Of a stretch of DNA of 64,000 nt, positions 1 to 6,973 are shown piece after piece. How positions within the stretch are numbered: the stretch's first letter is position 1; each line of letters opens with the position of its first letter. Position numbers and translations under genes: made by a program. The notes beneath the pieces are model-generated. The model saw nothing but the letters and a program-made list of their open reading frames with translations. It did no database searches and had not been told where the DNA came from. The DNA is taken from positions 62,001 through 126,000 of the IMG/VR virus record IMGVR_UViG_3300023174_000071; one strand, 5' to 3'. This DNA comes from a virus.

Positions 1-5
1 AGTAA

Positions 6-278
6 ATGAGAATTTACCCAGAAGAGCAGAAGAGTTTTTGTAAACTTTATCTTCCAAAGGATAAGGTTGCGGGACTTTTCTGCTTTCATCTTTATTTAAA
101 AGAATTTGCTGAAACTGACTTTTCGTTTCATCTTTTTCCAAGAAAAAATTTTAGATTTTTTGGTTACCAAAAAAGTTGGTACGACGGACCAATTTATGAA
201 TTCGGCCTTGGGCCGCTTTTTCTTTTTGTGATTATTTCAGGCAAAGGCTTTAAGATTTTTGGAAAGAGTTTCTTATGA
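6..278 (+). CDS. Hypothetical protein, Phe-rich, 90 aa
   Basis: I do not recognise this protein. It is rich in Phe and Tyr and ends in a hydrophobic stretch (around residues 68-80, GPLFLFVIIS), so weak membrane association is possible. Its stop overlaps the ATG of the next gene by 4 bases, which suggests translational coupling. The ribosome binding site would lie off the window edge, so a longer N-terminus cannot be excluded. Confidence 0.5.
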   Translation: MRIYPEEQKSFCKLYLPKDKVAGLFCFHLYLKEFAETDFSFHLFPRKNFRFFGYQKSWYDGPIYEFGLGPLFLFVIISGKGFKIFGKSFL

Positions 279-499
279 AACTGTTTCAAATTTTTCTTAT
301 TCTCTTTGCATTTATTTCTTGTGAAAGCGAGCCTTATGTTTCACAAGATTGCGCTTCTCGATGCAGACCTCATCCTTATGTTTTAAGAAGCATAATATTC
401 AAAAGTGGTAGACAGTTGGAAGTCTGTCTTTGCAGAGATGCTTCTGGTAAGTTAGACTTCCCAAGTGAGTTCGTCTCTGGTAAGCAAATACCAAAATAG
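275..499 (+). CDS. Small predicted lipoprotein with CxxxC...CxC motif
   Basis: The 74-aa product starts with a short signal peptide (MKLFQIFLILFAF) and a lipobox-like ISC, so it is probably cleaved and lipidated at Cys16. The mature part has a CxxxC pair, a Pro-containing middle and a CLC motif. The protein from 6746-6973 has the same cysteine layout behind a membrane anchor, so the two look like distant paralogues. A lipoprotein points to an envelope function such as superinfection exclusion, but that is inference. Confidence 0.6.
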   Translation: MKLFQIFLILFAFISCESEPYVSQDCASRCRPHPYVLRSIIFKSGRQLEVCLCRDASGKLDFPSEFVSGKQIPK

Positions 500-510
500 A
501 ATGAGAAAAT

Positions 511-1101
511 ATGCAATTTAAATCAGAAGATATTTTTATATCAGAACTAGATAGGCTTTGGGGCAAAACAGAGCCTTGGATTGTTATCCATCAAAAGTCT
601 AGAAATGAAAATATTGTATTATCCCCAATGCAAGTTGATTTCTTAAATCAAACGCTTCAGAAGATTATTGCCTCATCTGATGAAGCAGCAAATGAGGAGG
701 TAACTTGTCTTTTAAGCTCTACAAATTGGCCTCCATTAGATAGGCCTAGCGATAAATATAGAGATACAGAGGCTTTATCTTTTTTGATTGCTTCGGAGTT
801 TGTCATACCCAACCATGTAAGTAACGAAGGAGTTGTTGGGTTATACATTCAATGTTCAGGGGTTTTTCGTCACGGTCCTGATTTTGAACCTATGCCTGCT
901 ATTAGTTTTTCGGACGAAGGCGACGATCCATTTTGGGAGTTTTATCACCTCTGTCAAAAGTATAATTTTGATGGTTTAGTAAAGTGGTGTTCTTTAAAAA
1001 GAAATAAACTGCCATTAGATTATTACAAACACATGTTGAAGAAAAACGCTTGGTGTGATAGGCTTCAGAAAATAGAAGATTTAGAAAACCAAAAGGATTG
1101 A
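511..1101 (+). CDS. Hypothetical protein, 196 aa
   Basis: This is a soluble, mixed-charge protein with no motif I recognise. It has an aromatic, acidic segment around residues 137-150 (DEGDDPFWEFYHLC) and a Lys-rich C-terminus. It sits in a row of small same-strand genes with short gaps, so it is probably part of one early accessory operon. Function unknown. Confidence 0.6.
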   Translation: MQFKSEDIFISELDRLWGKTEPWIVIHQKSRNENIVLSPMQVDFLNQTLQKIIASSDEAANEEVTCLLSSTNWPPLDRPSDKYRDTEALSFLIASEFVIPNHVSNEGVVGLYIQCSGVFRHGPDFEPMPAISFSDEGDDPFWEFYHLCQKYNFDGLVKWCSLKRNKLPLDYYKHMLKKNAWCDRLQKIEDLENQKD

Positions 1102-1104
1102 ACA

Positions 1105-1407
1105 ATGAGCACTAAATGTACAATTGGATATGGTAAAAAATATCATCTCTTTGAAGAGATTTTTGATTCAGAGAAGGTTTGGATTCAGCTTGACTCTAAT
1201 TCTTTTAATGCTCAACTTACAAGTTATCATAACGAACCTAGTTTGGTGGTAGGTATCGATATCGCTACTTGGAGAGATATTGTAAATGCTTGGAATAATT
1301 CTTCTTGGGCAAAAGATTTAACGAGAGATTATTCTAAGTCAGATGTTGAAGAGTTTTTTAGCATTTTTGATAAAATTAAAAAAGACAAACCATCTGGAGA
1401 AGAATAA
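1105..1407 (+). CDS. Hypothetical protein, 100 aa
   Basis: This is a small soluble protein that starts three bases after the preceding stop and abuts the next gene directly (stop ends 1407, next ATG 1408). The N-terminus (CTIGYGKKYHLFEE) reads like a small beta-sheet domain, and the C-terminus is charged and helical. No known family is recognised. Confidence 0.6.
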   Translation: MSTKCTIGYGKKYHLFEEIFDSEKVWIQLDSNSFNAQLTSYHNEPSLVVGIDIATWRDIVNAWNNSSWAKDLTRDYSKSDVEEFFSIFDKIKKDKPSGEE

Positions 1408-1662
1408 ATGTCAAGCCCATTTTGGTTATCTTGGACTGTTGCCTTTTTGTTTTACTTTATGATTTCACTGTCGGCAGCGATTGCTTCAGTTCTGATTAAT
1501 CAAAAAAGAAATACAGAAGCAACAATACTTCTTCTCTTTATTGTTGCAGATATTATTATTGCATTTTATCGATCTCCAGATTTGTGGATCCCGCTTCTTT
1601 GTGGGTATGGCTTCATTTACCTCCTAAGCGTTATCCTTCCAGCAGGTAAAAATGATGAGTGA
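1408..1662 (+). CDS. Small membrane protein, about three TM segments
   Basis: The 84-aa product is almost entirely hydrophobic. Three candidate membrane helices can be read at about residues 5-27, 35-50 and 56-78, with a short charged connector (NQKRNTEA). It abuts the upstream gene and overlaps the downstream start. Its role is unknown; small phage membrane proteins of this kind are often holin-like or envelope-modifying, but nothing here decides that. Confidence 0.55.
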   Translation: MSSPFWLSWTVAFLFYFMISLSAAIASVLINQKRNTEATILLLFIVADIIIAFYRSPDLWIPLLCGYGFIYLLSVILPAGKNDE

Positions 1663-1861
1663 AAAAATTCCAGGATTAATTTCGATTACCGAAACCCCTA
1701 GCGGCTTCATTTTTGAGATTGATGACGATAAGATTTCCGAATTCTATTCCGCATTTGGATTGGAGGTCGGGGATTCCGCTGGGTTTCAAGAGGTTTTAAA
1801 CCAAGCGATTGAAAACTTCCTAAAAAGCTATGAGGAGAATAAAAATGAACGAGAAGAATGA
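1652..1861 (+). CDS. Hypothetical acidic protein, 69 aa
   Basis: The start lies inside the end of the membrane-protein gene (tandem ATGs at 1652 and 1655), which suggests coupled translation. The product is short, acidic and probably helical at the C-terminus (NFLKSYEENKNEREE). It overlaps the next gene by 17 bases. No family recognised. Confidence 0.5.
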   Translation: MMSEKIPGLISITETPSGFIFEIDDDKISEFYSAFGLEVGDSAGFQEVLNQAIENFLKSYEENKNEREE

Positions 1862-2249
1862 TAAATATCTTTGTGAAAAATATCCTTTAATTTTTAAAGA
1901 TAGAACGCTTGCCGATGATCGTCAGACGTTGATGTGCTACGGATTTTGTCATGGCGATGGTTGGTTAAATATTCTTGATACGCTTTGTGATGGAATCCAG
2001 AAATATTGCGATCAGAAGAAGGCAGAAGGTTATCATAATTTCCAAGTTGTGGCGGTTCAAGTTAAGGAAAAGATGGGAGGCCTCCGATTTTACATAAACG
2101 GTGGAGATAATTATATCTATAAATTAATCTCCGAGGCCGAAGGTAAATCTATGGAAACTTGCGAAGGTTGTGGGGCTCCGGGTAAGCTAGATACTTCTGG
2201 TTGGTGGACCACGATTTGTGAGGCTTGTTCTAGCAAAAAATCCAGTTGA
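1845..2249 (+). CDS. Zinc-ribbon protein of a common phage hypothetical family
   Basis: The 134-aa product has a conserved-looking core KEKMGGLRFY and a C-terminal CxxC...CxxC ribbon (CEGC and CEAC), which probably binds one zinc. The ATG at 1845 is preferred to one at 1830 because a GAGGAG ribosome binding site lies at 1831-1836. The GGLRFY plus ribbon layout is familiar from small hypothetical proteins in phages and bacteria, but no function is known to me. Confidence 0.65.
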   Translation: MNEKNDKYLCEKYPLIFKDRTLADDRQTLMCYGFCHGDGWLNILDTLCDGIQKYCDQKKAEGYHNFQVVAVQVKEKMGGLRFYINGGDNYIYKLISEAEGKSMETCEGCGAPGKLDTSGWWTTICEACSSKKSS

Positions 2250-2293
2250 TTTTATATATTTTAATCGATTTGTTGAAAGTTGAAAATTAGTTG

Positions 2294-2322
2294 TTGCCGA
2301 TGAAGATGAAGTTGGTTAAATA
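2294..2322 (+). promoter_or_regulatory. Sigma-70-type promoter upstream of lipoprotein gene
   Basis: TTGCCG (2294-2299), a 17-base spacer and TAAATA (2317-2322) fit a bacterial sigma-70 promoter. It lies in the 124-base gap before the 2374 gene and would start transcription near 2329, just at a small hairpin. Confidence 0.45.
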
Positions 2323-2328
2323 GATGGG

Positions 2329-2344
2329 GCGCAAGAAAATGCGC
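2329..2344 (+). promoter_or_regulatory. 5'-leader hairpin of the 2374 gene
   Basis: GCGCA pairs with TGCGC around the 6-base loop AGAAAA. It lies at the predicted 5' end of the lipoprotein transcript and has no following T-run, so mRNA-end stabilisation is likelier than termination. Confidence 0.35.
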
Positions 2345-2373
2345 TATAACAAAAAACAAAAGGAGATTCCAAA

Positions 2374-2649
2374 ATGCGTACTGTAATTGCTGCCGCTGCA
2401 CTTCTCACCCTCGCCGCTTGTCACTCAGCCGAACCTGCTCCAGAGGTTCCAGCGGCTCCAGCCGAAACTGATGCGGCTCCGGCTCCTGCCGCTCCCGCTG
2501 CCGAAGCTGCTCCGGAAGCTGCTGCGGCTCCAACCGGTCTCACCGAAGGCACCCTTGGCGCCGGTACGGTTCAAGTAACCGTTGTCGGTGGCGGTACTGC
2601 CGGTACGGCAACCACGACCACGACTGATTCAACCTCATCCGGTCACTGA
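2374..2649 (+). CDS. Ala/Pro/Thr-rich lipoprotein, foreign base composition
   Basis: The 91-aa product has a clear signal peptide and lipobox (MRTVIAAAALLTLAAC, lipidated Cys16). A low-complexity Ala-Pro-Glu linker follows, then a Gly/Thr-rich tail. The gene is visibly GC-rich compared with the AT-rich neighbours and uses GCC, GCT, ACC and GGT heavily. It has its own promoter, a strong AAAGGAG ribosome binding site and its own terminator, so it looks like a moron (an independently expressed, acquired gene). The lipobox implies a Gram-negative host envelope. Superinfection exclusion is a reasonable guess, unproven. Confidence 0.7.
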   Translation: MRTVIAAAALLTLAACHSAEPAPEVPAAPAETDAAPAPAAPAAEAAPEAAAAPTGLTEGTLGAGTVQVTVVGGGTAGTATTTTTDSTSSGH

Positions 2650-2671
2650 AAACTTTTTAAGTTTTAAAGCA

Positions 2672-2706
2672 GCGCTCAAGGTTAACGCCTTGGGCGTTTC
2701 TTTTTT
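2672..2706 (+). terminator. Intrinsic terminator after the 2374 gene
   Basis: CGCTCAAGG (2673-2681) pairs with CCTTGGGCG (2688-2696) around a 6-base loop, followed by TTTCTTTTTT. Confidence 0.85.
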
Positions 2707-2707
2707 G

Positions 2708-2736
2708 TTGCACAGAGTCGAAGAACGAAGTAAATA
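2708..2736 (+). promoter_or_regulatory. Sigma-70-type promoter upstream of uvsE
   Basis: TTGCAC (2708-2713), a 17-base spacer and TAAATA (2731-2736) follow the terminator directly and precede the uvsE start by about 30 bases. Confidence 0.5.
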
Positions 2737-2764
2737 GTGTGTGCCATTCAACATGGAGTTGGCA

Positions 2765-3670
2765 ATGAATTCGGAATGTAATGTCGGCTACGCTTGTATT
2801 AACACTCAACTCTCCGATAAGGGAATTACAACAAACCGGGGAATGATTAAGCGTACATTCCAAGAACGAGGTGTACGTTATGCCTCAGAACTTGCGCTGC
2901 AAAATGTTACAGACCTAATTGAAATTCTTCTTTGGAACTCAAAGAATGGATATAAGTTCTTTCGTCTGTCGTCCGATATCTTTCCGTGGAACTCGGAATA
3001 TCAATTCGAAGAGCTTCCCGATTTTTCAAAGATTTCCGAAGTCCTCCAAACCTGCGGCAAAATTGCGCTGAGGACAGGTCAGCGTCTAACTACTCACCCC
3101 GGACCCTTCAATAAGCTCTGCTCTCCGGATGAGAGTGTTGTTCGAAATACGGTTAAAGATCTTGAGGCTCATTCTAAACTTTTTGATCTTATGGGTTTTA
3201 TCCCAAGTCCATTTAACAAAATCAATATCCATGTTGGCGCCACCTATGGAGATAAGGAGAAAGCTGCGGCTACGTTCTGTCAGAATTTTGAATCCCTATC
3301 TGATGGCTGCAAGGCACGACTGACGGTAGAAAATGACGACAAGGCTTCTATGTTTTCTACGCTTGATATTTACAATATGGTTTACAAAAATATTGGAACA
3401 CCAATTGTCCACGACATTCATCATCATGGATTCTGTACAGGCGGAATCGAGCAACAAGAAGCTTTGGCTATTGCAGCATCCACATGGGGTAGTGTGCGAC
3501 CGGTAATTCATTATTCCGAATCTCGTAGCCGTGATGAGGAAGGCGTTAAGCCTCAGGCTCATTCTGATTATATTATTAATGTTCCAAATGTTTATGGAAA
3601 TGTTGTCGATATCATGGTCGAAGCCAAGATGAAGGAAAAAGCGTCGGCATTTCTTCTGGAAAAACTATAG
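2765..3670 (+). CDS. uvsE: UV damage endonuclease, UvsE/UVDE family
   Basis: UVDE enzymes are TIM-barrel, metal-dependent endonucleases that nick DNA 5' of UV photoproducts and start excision repair. The 301-aa product has the family N-terminus (VGYACIN, then TTNR), the segment FFRLSSDIFPWNS, metal-binding His/Glu segments (TTHPG, NIHVGA, TVENDD, VHDIHHH) and a C-terminal HYSES. The length matches bacterial UvsE. ATG 2765 is chosen because GGAG lies 6 bases upstream; an earlier GTG at 2741 has no good site. It follows its own promoter. Repair of sunlight damage in virion or host DNA is the expected role. Confidence 0.93.
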   Translation: MNSECNVGYACINTQLSDKGITTNRGMIKRTFQERGVRYASELALQNVTDLIEILLWNSKNGYKFFRLSSDIFPWNSEYQFEELPDFSKISEVLQTCGKIALRTGQRLTTHPGPFNKLCSPDESVVRNTVKDLEAHSKLFDLMGFIPSPFNKINIHVGATYGDKEKAAATFCQNFESLSDGCKARLTVENDDKASMFSTLDIYNMVYKNIGTPIVHDIHHHGFCTGGIEQQEALAIAASTWGSVRPVIHYSESRSRDEEGVKPQAHSDYIINVPNVYGNVVDIMVEAKMKEKASAFLLEKL

Positions 3671-3673
3671 AAG

Positions 3674-4243
3674 ATGAAGCGAGAAGTAATCCGAGAGAAT
3701 ATTGAAAAATGGCTAAATCAATATCTTCCGGATTTTGAAAATAAAATTGTCGCAGTTCAAATGTCAAAAAATAATGTCAAAATTTACTTTGAAGCGGTAC
3801 CTGTTATCGAAGTGGACACTCAATGTAGGTATTGGGAATTTTCAATGCCGACCCTGTCTCAAAATGATTATTATGTCTTTGAGGGGCGGGGTTGGTTGCT
3901 CAGAATGGTTCAAGATATCGTTCAGCAATTGAATTCTCAAACCATTAATGGTGTTAGCTATCTTGAATATGTTTTGCAAATTAAGAAATTTATGAAAGAA
4001 TTAAATCTTATTCGCAATAAAGCAAAATTTGCGGGAAATACGTTTAGGCTACTCGGAAAAGATGGCAAACATTACAATGTTTATTTTGCGATAGCTAGAG
4101 TGTTTGTTTCCGATTGCTCTTTTATTTTTTCTTTCTTTGATGGGTTTGAAAGTTCAGAATTGGTTGATGAAATAAAGCAGCTTTTGGTTTTCAATATTAA
4201 CATCATCCCGGCTATATCTTTTTCTTATTTGTTGGTTGATTAG
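3674..4243 (+). CDS. Hypothetical protein, 189 aa
   Basis: The start lies 3 bases after the uvsE stop, so the two genes are probably cotranscribed. The product appears mixed alpha/beta. One segment (GRGWLLRMVQDIVQQLN) resembles an amphipathic helix, and the C-terminus is hydrophobic (NINIIPAISFSYLLV). No family recognised. Confidence 0.6.
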   Translation: MKREVIRENIEKWLNQYLPDFENKIVAVQMSKNNVKIYFEAVPVIEVDTQCRYWEFSMPTLSQNDYYVFEGRGWLLRMVQDIVQQLNSQTINGVSYLEYVLQIKKFMKELNLIRNKAKFAGNTFRLLGKDGKHYNVYFAIARVFVSDCSFIFSFFDGFESSELVDEIKQLLVFNINIIPAISFSYLLVD

Positions 4244-4248
4244 GCTGC

Positions 4249-4277
4249 TTGACACAACCGATGGGTATGATTAGAAT
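4249..4277 (+). promoter_or_regulatory. Strong sigma-70-type promoter (TTGACA-N17-TAGAAT)
   Basis: A perfect -35 TTGACA (4249-4254), an optimal 17-base spacer and -10 TAGAAT (4272-4277). The same -35/-10 pair recurs at 29573-29601. Transcription would start near 4284. Confidence 0.75.
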
Positions 4278-4287
4278 GAATGTGTGA

Positions 4288-4329
4288 GCGGTAAGAACAA
4301 GCCGCAAGATAAAACTCCGAAAGGGGTTT
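4288..4329 (+). promoter_or_regulatory. Two-hairpin 5' leader before the deaminase gene
   Basis: The leader carries GCGG (4288-4291) paired with CCGC (4302-4305), then AAACTCC (4312-4318) paired with GGGGTTT (4323-4329) around a GAAA tetraloop of the stable GNRA type. The second stem ends beside the GAGGAG ribosome binding site, so the structure may tune translation. No riboswitch family is recognised. Confidence 0.45.
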
Positions 4330-4350
4330 GAGGAGATGAAATGACCGAAG

Positions 4351-4704
4351 GTGTATTACAAGGCTAGGCAACTAGCTTTAAATAATGAGATGCCGTTTCA
4401 TGTTGTAGCGATCCTATATCGTGGAAAAACCATTGTACAGATGGGCTCGAACACTTCAAAGACTCATCCCTTTTTTAAAAGGAGTTATAAATCTGGTGAA
4501 TGTTCTTACCATATGCACGCAGAGCAAAATGTTCTGAGGTTTTCTAAGCCGGGAGATAAGCTTCAGGTTTTGAGGTTTAGCGCAAAGGGTGAGTTGACAA
4601 TGGCGAAACCCTGCCCGGTTTGTCAAAAGTTTATCAAGCAGTATGGAATTCGTGATGTTGAGTATTCCGATTGGGAAGGCAACATGTGTCAAATGAAAGA
4701 CTAA
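4351..4704 (+). CDS. Deaminase-fold protein (cytidine/deoxycytidylate deaminase-like)
   Basis: The 117-aa product has the zinc-deaminase signature: HAE (His56, Glu58) and PCPVC (Cys88, Cys91), which bind the catalytic zinc, plus a THP motif after the second strand. It could act on free nucleotides, nucleic acid or tRNA; the sequence does not decide. The start is problematic. This frame opens with GTG at 4351, about 15 bases from the strong GAGGAG site, while an ideally spaced ATG at 4341 lies one frame away and stops after 8 codons. Deleting one base near 4349-4351 would join them to read MTEVYYKARQ. Confidence 0.7.
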   Translation: MYYKARQLALNNEMPFHVVAILYRGKTIVQMGSNTSKTHPFFKRSYKSGECSYHMHAEQNVLRFSKPGDKLQVLRFSAKGELTMAKPCPVCQKFIKQYGIRDVEYSDWEGNMCQMKD

Positions 4705-4730
4705 ACTATATAATTAGTTGGAGATGAAAA

Positions 4731-5018
4731 TTGTCTGAAGAAGTTAAGTACGTCGTTCTCCCCAAGGGAATTATGGATGAAGTTGGAGCCTATAACGCTA
4801 ATACTGAGTTTCAGTACGGATTCAGCATTATTTATCGAAGCCTAGACTTCGAAAATCTTCATTCAAAATATGGCGTCTACTCAGATGAAGTTCTAGTTCA
4901 AGTTGCGGATCCTAAGCGATTTGATCGATTCATGTATAACAATCGTCAAGCTATTCGCCGTCATGAAACGCAACGTGACGTTCCGCCTCAAAATACGTAT
5001 TCGTCAAATAATTGGTGA
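4731..5018 (+). CDS. Hypothetical protein, 95 aa
   Basis: A TTG start at 4731 sits about 8 bases after a GGAG site. A nearer ATG at 4724 opens only a 4-codon frame. The product (MSEEVKYVVLPKG...) is soluble, with a positively charged stretch around RRHETQR and a polar tail. No family recognised. Confidence 0.55.
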   Translation: MSEEVKYVVLPKGIMDEVGAYNANTEFQYGFSIIYRSLDFENLHSKYGVYSDEVLVQVADPKRFDRFMYNNRQAIRRHETQRDVPPQNTYSSNNW

Positions 5019-5030
5019 GCTTTAAGCTTG

Positions 5031-5080
5031 AATAAATTATTATTACTAATAATCTAATTTATTATAGCACATAACGTGCT
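5031..5080 (+). promoter_or_regulatory. Two inverted repeats upstream of the zinc-finger gene
   Basis: An AT-only inverted repeat, AATAAATTA (5031-5039) with TAATTTATT (5055-5063), is followed directly by AGCAC-N5-GTGCT (5066-5080). They precede the GGAAGGTGGGGA ribosome binding site of the 5100 gene. They may be a leader structure or an operator; no T-run follows. Confidence 0.3.
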
Positions 5081-5099
5081 GACGATAGGAAGGTGGGGA

Positions 5100-5399
5100 A
5101 TGCACCTAGACATTAAAGCTTCCGAACCAGCCGAAAAAGACTTAGTCTATAAGACAAAATTTATGGCAGATACCTTGTCAGCAAATGGCAAGGTAACAAC
5201 CTGCACGGCAACAAAGAAACCCTTGTACAAAATTCTTGCTGATGGTCAAAATGTTGCTTTGAATAGTCACGGAAACTGTGCAGAATGCGGTCATGCATTT
5301 GCTGAAGAATATTTAAAGTTCCCAGAAGGAACAGATAAATCTTCTTGGATTGTTGTTCACATTGGACGTAACTGCAAAGATTGTTGGAATAAAGATTGA
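5100..5399 (+). CDS. Small zinc-finger-like protein, 99 aa
   Basis: The product has CAEC (about residues 60-63) and CKDC near the C-terminus, which could bind one zinc. The ATG at 5100 is chosen because a strong purine-rich site (GGAAGGTGGGGA) precedes it; the frame extends up to a GTG at 5076, but that start has no site. Function unknown. Confidence 0.6.
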   Translation: MHLDIKASEPAEKDLVYKTKFMADTLSANGKVTTCTATKKPLYKILADGQNVALNSHGNCAECGHAFAEEYLKFPEGTDKSSWIVVHIGRNCKDCWNKD

Positions 5400-5443
5400 T
5401 TATTGTTTTTCTGTTGATTATTCCGTTGGTTTATTTTAGGTTC

Positions 5444-5473
5444 TTGGCGAATTCATTAAGTTCAATTCGTCAA
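5444..5473 (+). promoter_or_regulatory. Leader hairpin before the cREC gene
   Basis: TTGGCGAATT (5444-5453) pairs fully with AATTCGTCAA (5464-5473), including one G-U pair, around a 10-base loop. No T-run follows. It lies about 20 bases upstream of the next start codon. Confidence 0.35.
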
Positions 5474-5496
5474 GAGCTTTCCAATTTGGAGAAATA

Positions 5497-5787
5497 ATGT
5501 TGAAACTTTGGGTGGATGATGTTCGACCCGCTCCTGAAGGTTGGATTTGGGCTAAAGATTATTCTGAAGCAATGATCTATATCCGAACAGGAAATGTATC
5601 TCAAATTTCTCTAGATCATGATTTGGGAGAATCAAGCGAAAAGACAGGCTATGATATAGCTTGTCAGATTGAAGCTTTATCTCATTCTGGACAAATTCCG
5701 CCTATGGCTTGGTCGGTTCACTCTGCGAATCCGATTGGCAAGAAAAGAATCATTTCAGCGCTAACATCAGCAGAAAAATTTTGGTAA
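5497..5787 (+). CDS. Cyclic-phosphate processing receiver-like domain (cREC)
   Basis: The 96-aa product matches a stand-alone receiver-like family seen in phages and bacteria: an N-terminal acidic pair (LWVDDVRP, Asp7-Asp8), a central LDHDLG (Asp40-His41-Asp42) and HSANP (His75-Pro79). This family has been proposed, from comparative genomics, to process cyclic phosphates at RNA ends or in nucleotides. The gene lies a few kilobases upstream of an ATP-grasp protein, an RlaP-like nucleotidyltransferase and a lysyl-tRNA synthetase, which fits an RNA-repair setting. The biochemical role here is inference. Confidence 0.75.
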   Translation: MLKLWVDDVRPAPEGWIWAKDYSEAMIYIRTGNVSQISLDHDLGESSEKTGYDIACQIEALSHSGQIPPMAWSVHSANPIGKKRIISALTSAEKFW

Positions 5788-5809
5788 GATGAATTTAGCC
5801 GGAGAAGTG

Positions 5810-6022
5810 ATGACCAAAGAAGAAGCTGAAGAACATTATCAATATTCGCTAGAAACTCTAAGGAATATTGAAAAGATTGTTGTTGATCAAAAGGAAACCT
5901 TTCCTGTTCATTTGGAAAGGATTAATGGCTTGAGATTTATTGCATCGCAACTTCAAAAGCTGCGAGATCTACAGATGGCAAATTTAGAAGTGCCAACTAA
6001 CGAAACTCCAAGCGAAGAATAA
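5810..6022 (+). CDS. Hypothetical acidic helical protein, 70 aa
   Basis: The start at 5810 is chosen because GGAG (5801-5804) lies 5 bases upstream; an in-frame ATG at 5789 has only a weak site. The product is mostly helical and acidic (MTKEEAEEHYQYS... ETPSEE). No family recognised. Confidence 0.5.
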   Translation: MTKEEAEEHYQYSLETLRNIEKIVVDQKETFPVHLERINGLRFIASQLQKLRDLQMANLEVPTNETPSEE

Positions 6023-6045
6023 ATTAACAGCAGGATTAAATCCAT

Positions 6046-6399
6046 ATGTTCTCCAAAGAGCTTTATTCGAACTCTTGTTTCAAGATTCGTTCTAATGATG
6101 TTTTGATTGCGGTTTCTGAGCTTAAATCAAAATGGGAAAAAGTTATTTCCGATTGTGAAGCTTCTTTTGATGAAGGTCGAGATGTTTCGGACTATCGAAA
6201 GCTATTCTGCAAAACGCATATGGATTTAATTCAAAATCTATCATCAATAGATTCGAAGGAAAAGCTTTCTGATTTTTCTGAGAAGTTAAATCAAAAGCTT
6301 TCGGATTCTTCTTTGGAAAAGACAGAATTAGCAAAGTATGACGCTTATTGCTATGCGAGTCTTGAGGTAGCTTCTCTTCTGGAATCAAGAGATGGATAG
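6046..6399 (+). CDS. Hypothetical helical protein, 117 aa
   Basis: The product is charged and predicted helical by composition (many Lys, Glu and Ser, few aromatics). It overlaps the next gene by 8 bases. No motif recognised. Confidence 0.55.
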   Translation: MFSKELYSNSCFKIRSNDVLIAVSELKSKWEKVISDCEASFDEGRDVSDYRKLFCKTHMDLIQNLSSIDSKEKLSDFSEKLNQKLSDSSLEKTELAKYDAYCYASLEVASLLESRDG

Positions 6400-6736
6400 G
6401 GAAGAATTAGAAACAAAAGTTTTATCATTTGCCGATGCTTTTAATAAGAAAAGAGAGCATCAGCAGAATTTGGAATCTATGGAAAAGATTCTAAATCAAG
6501 AGCAAGATGAAGCTTCAAAAAATCCGTCTGAAGATATTTTGGATGAAAAAGTTCAAGCAGAGTTTAAACGAAGAACTTTGCAGATGCAGATTTTTAGAGA
6601 AATATCCAATCAGATGCTCTATATGGAAGCGGAAATTTCTGCGCTTAGAGCCCGTCAATATTTACATATGTCATTTTTAATCGGGATGTTTGTTGTTATT
6701 TTATTTTTAGTTGGATATATAGCAGCAGTAAGCTAA
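6392..6736 (+). CDS. Coiled-coil protein with C-terminal TM anchor
   Basis: The first 85 or so residues of this 114-aa protein look like a long charged helix or coiled coil. Residues about 90-112 form one hydrophobic segment (YLHMSFLIGMFVVILFLVGY). This is the layout of a tail-anchored membrane protein. It lies between two other small, partly membrane-associated genes and is probably cotranscribed with them. Function unknown. Confidence 0.6.
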   Translation: MDREELETKVLSFADAFNKKREHQQNLESMEKILNQEQDEASKNPSEDILDEKVQAEFKRRTLQMQIFREISNQMLYMEAEISALRARQYLHMSFLIGMFVVILFLVGYIAAVS

Positions 6737-6745
6737 AGGATGTTA

Positions 6746-6973
6746 ATGAAGACTCTGGCTATAGATATTTTTCTTATCATTGCTTTTGTTTTTGCTATGC
6801 TGTTTCTTGTTCGGCATCAGAAGATTGAACAACAAATATCTTGCCAGCACAAATGCGGTGTTAATCCTTTTTATATGAAAATGGTACAAAATAAATATCT
6901 TTTGTGCGTGTGTGAAAATAAAACACCAGGAAATTACAAAATTTTTTATTCAAATGAGAATGAGGAGAAGTAA
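6746..6973 (+). CDS. Membrane-anchored small protein with CxxxC...CxC motif
   Basis: ATG 6746 is preferred to 6740 because AAAGG lies at a suitable distance. One N-terminal membrane segment (about residues 4-22) is followed by a short outer domain with CQHKC, NP and CVC. The cysteine arrangement matches the predicted lipoprotein at 275-499 (CASRC, HP, CLC), so they look like paralogues with different anchors. The cysteines could form disulfides in the periplasm. Confidence 0.6.
   Translation: MKTLAIDIFLIIAFVFAMLFLVRHQKIEQQISCQHKCGVNPFYMKMVQNKYLLCVCENKTPGNYKIFYSNENEEK

Noticed and set aside
2387-2578. Plus-strand Leu/Pro-rich frame inside the lipoprotein gene
   Set aside because: It is a shadow frame of the GC-rich low-complexity coding sequence, without its own ribosome binding site.
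4336-4367. Short frames starting at ATG 4336 and ATG 4341 as independent genes
   Set aside because: They encode only 2 and 8 residues; they are discussed as a leader or frameshift question instead.
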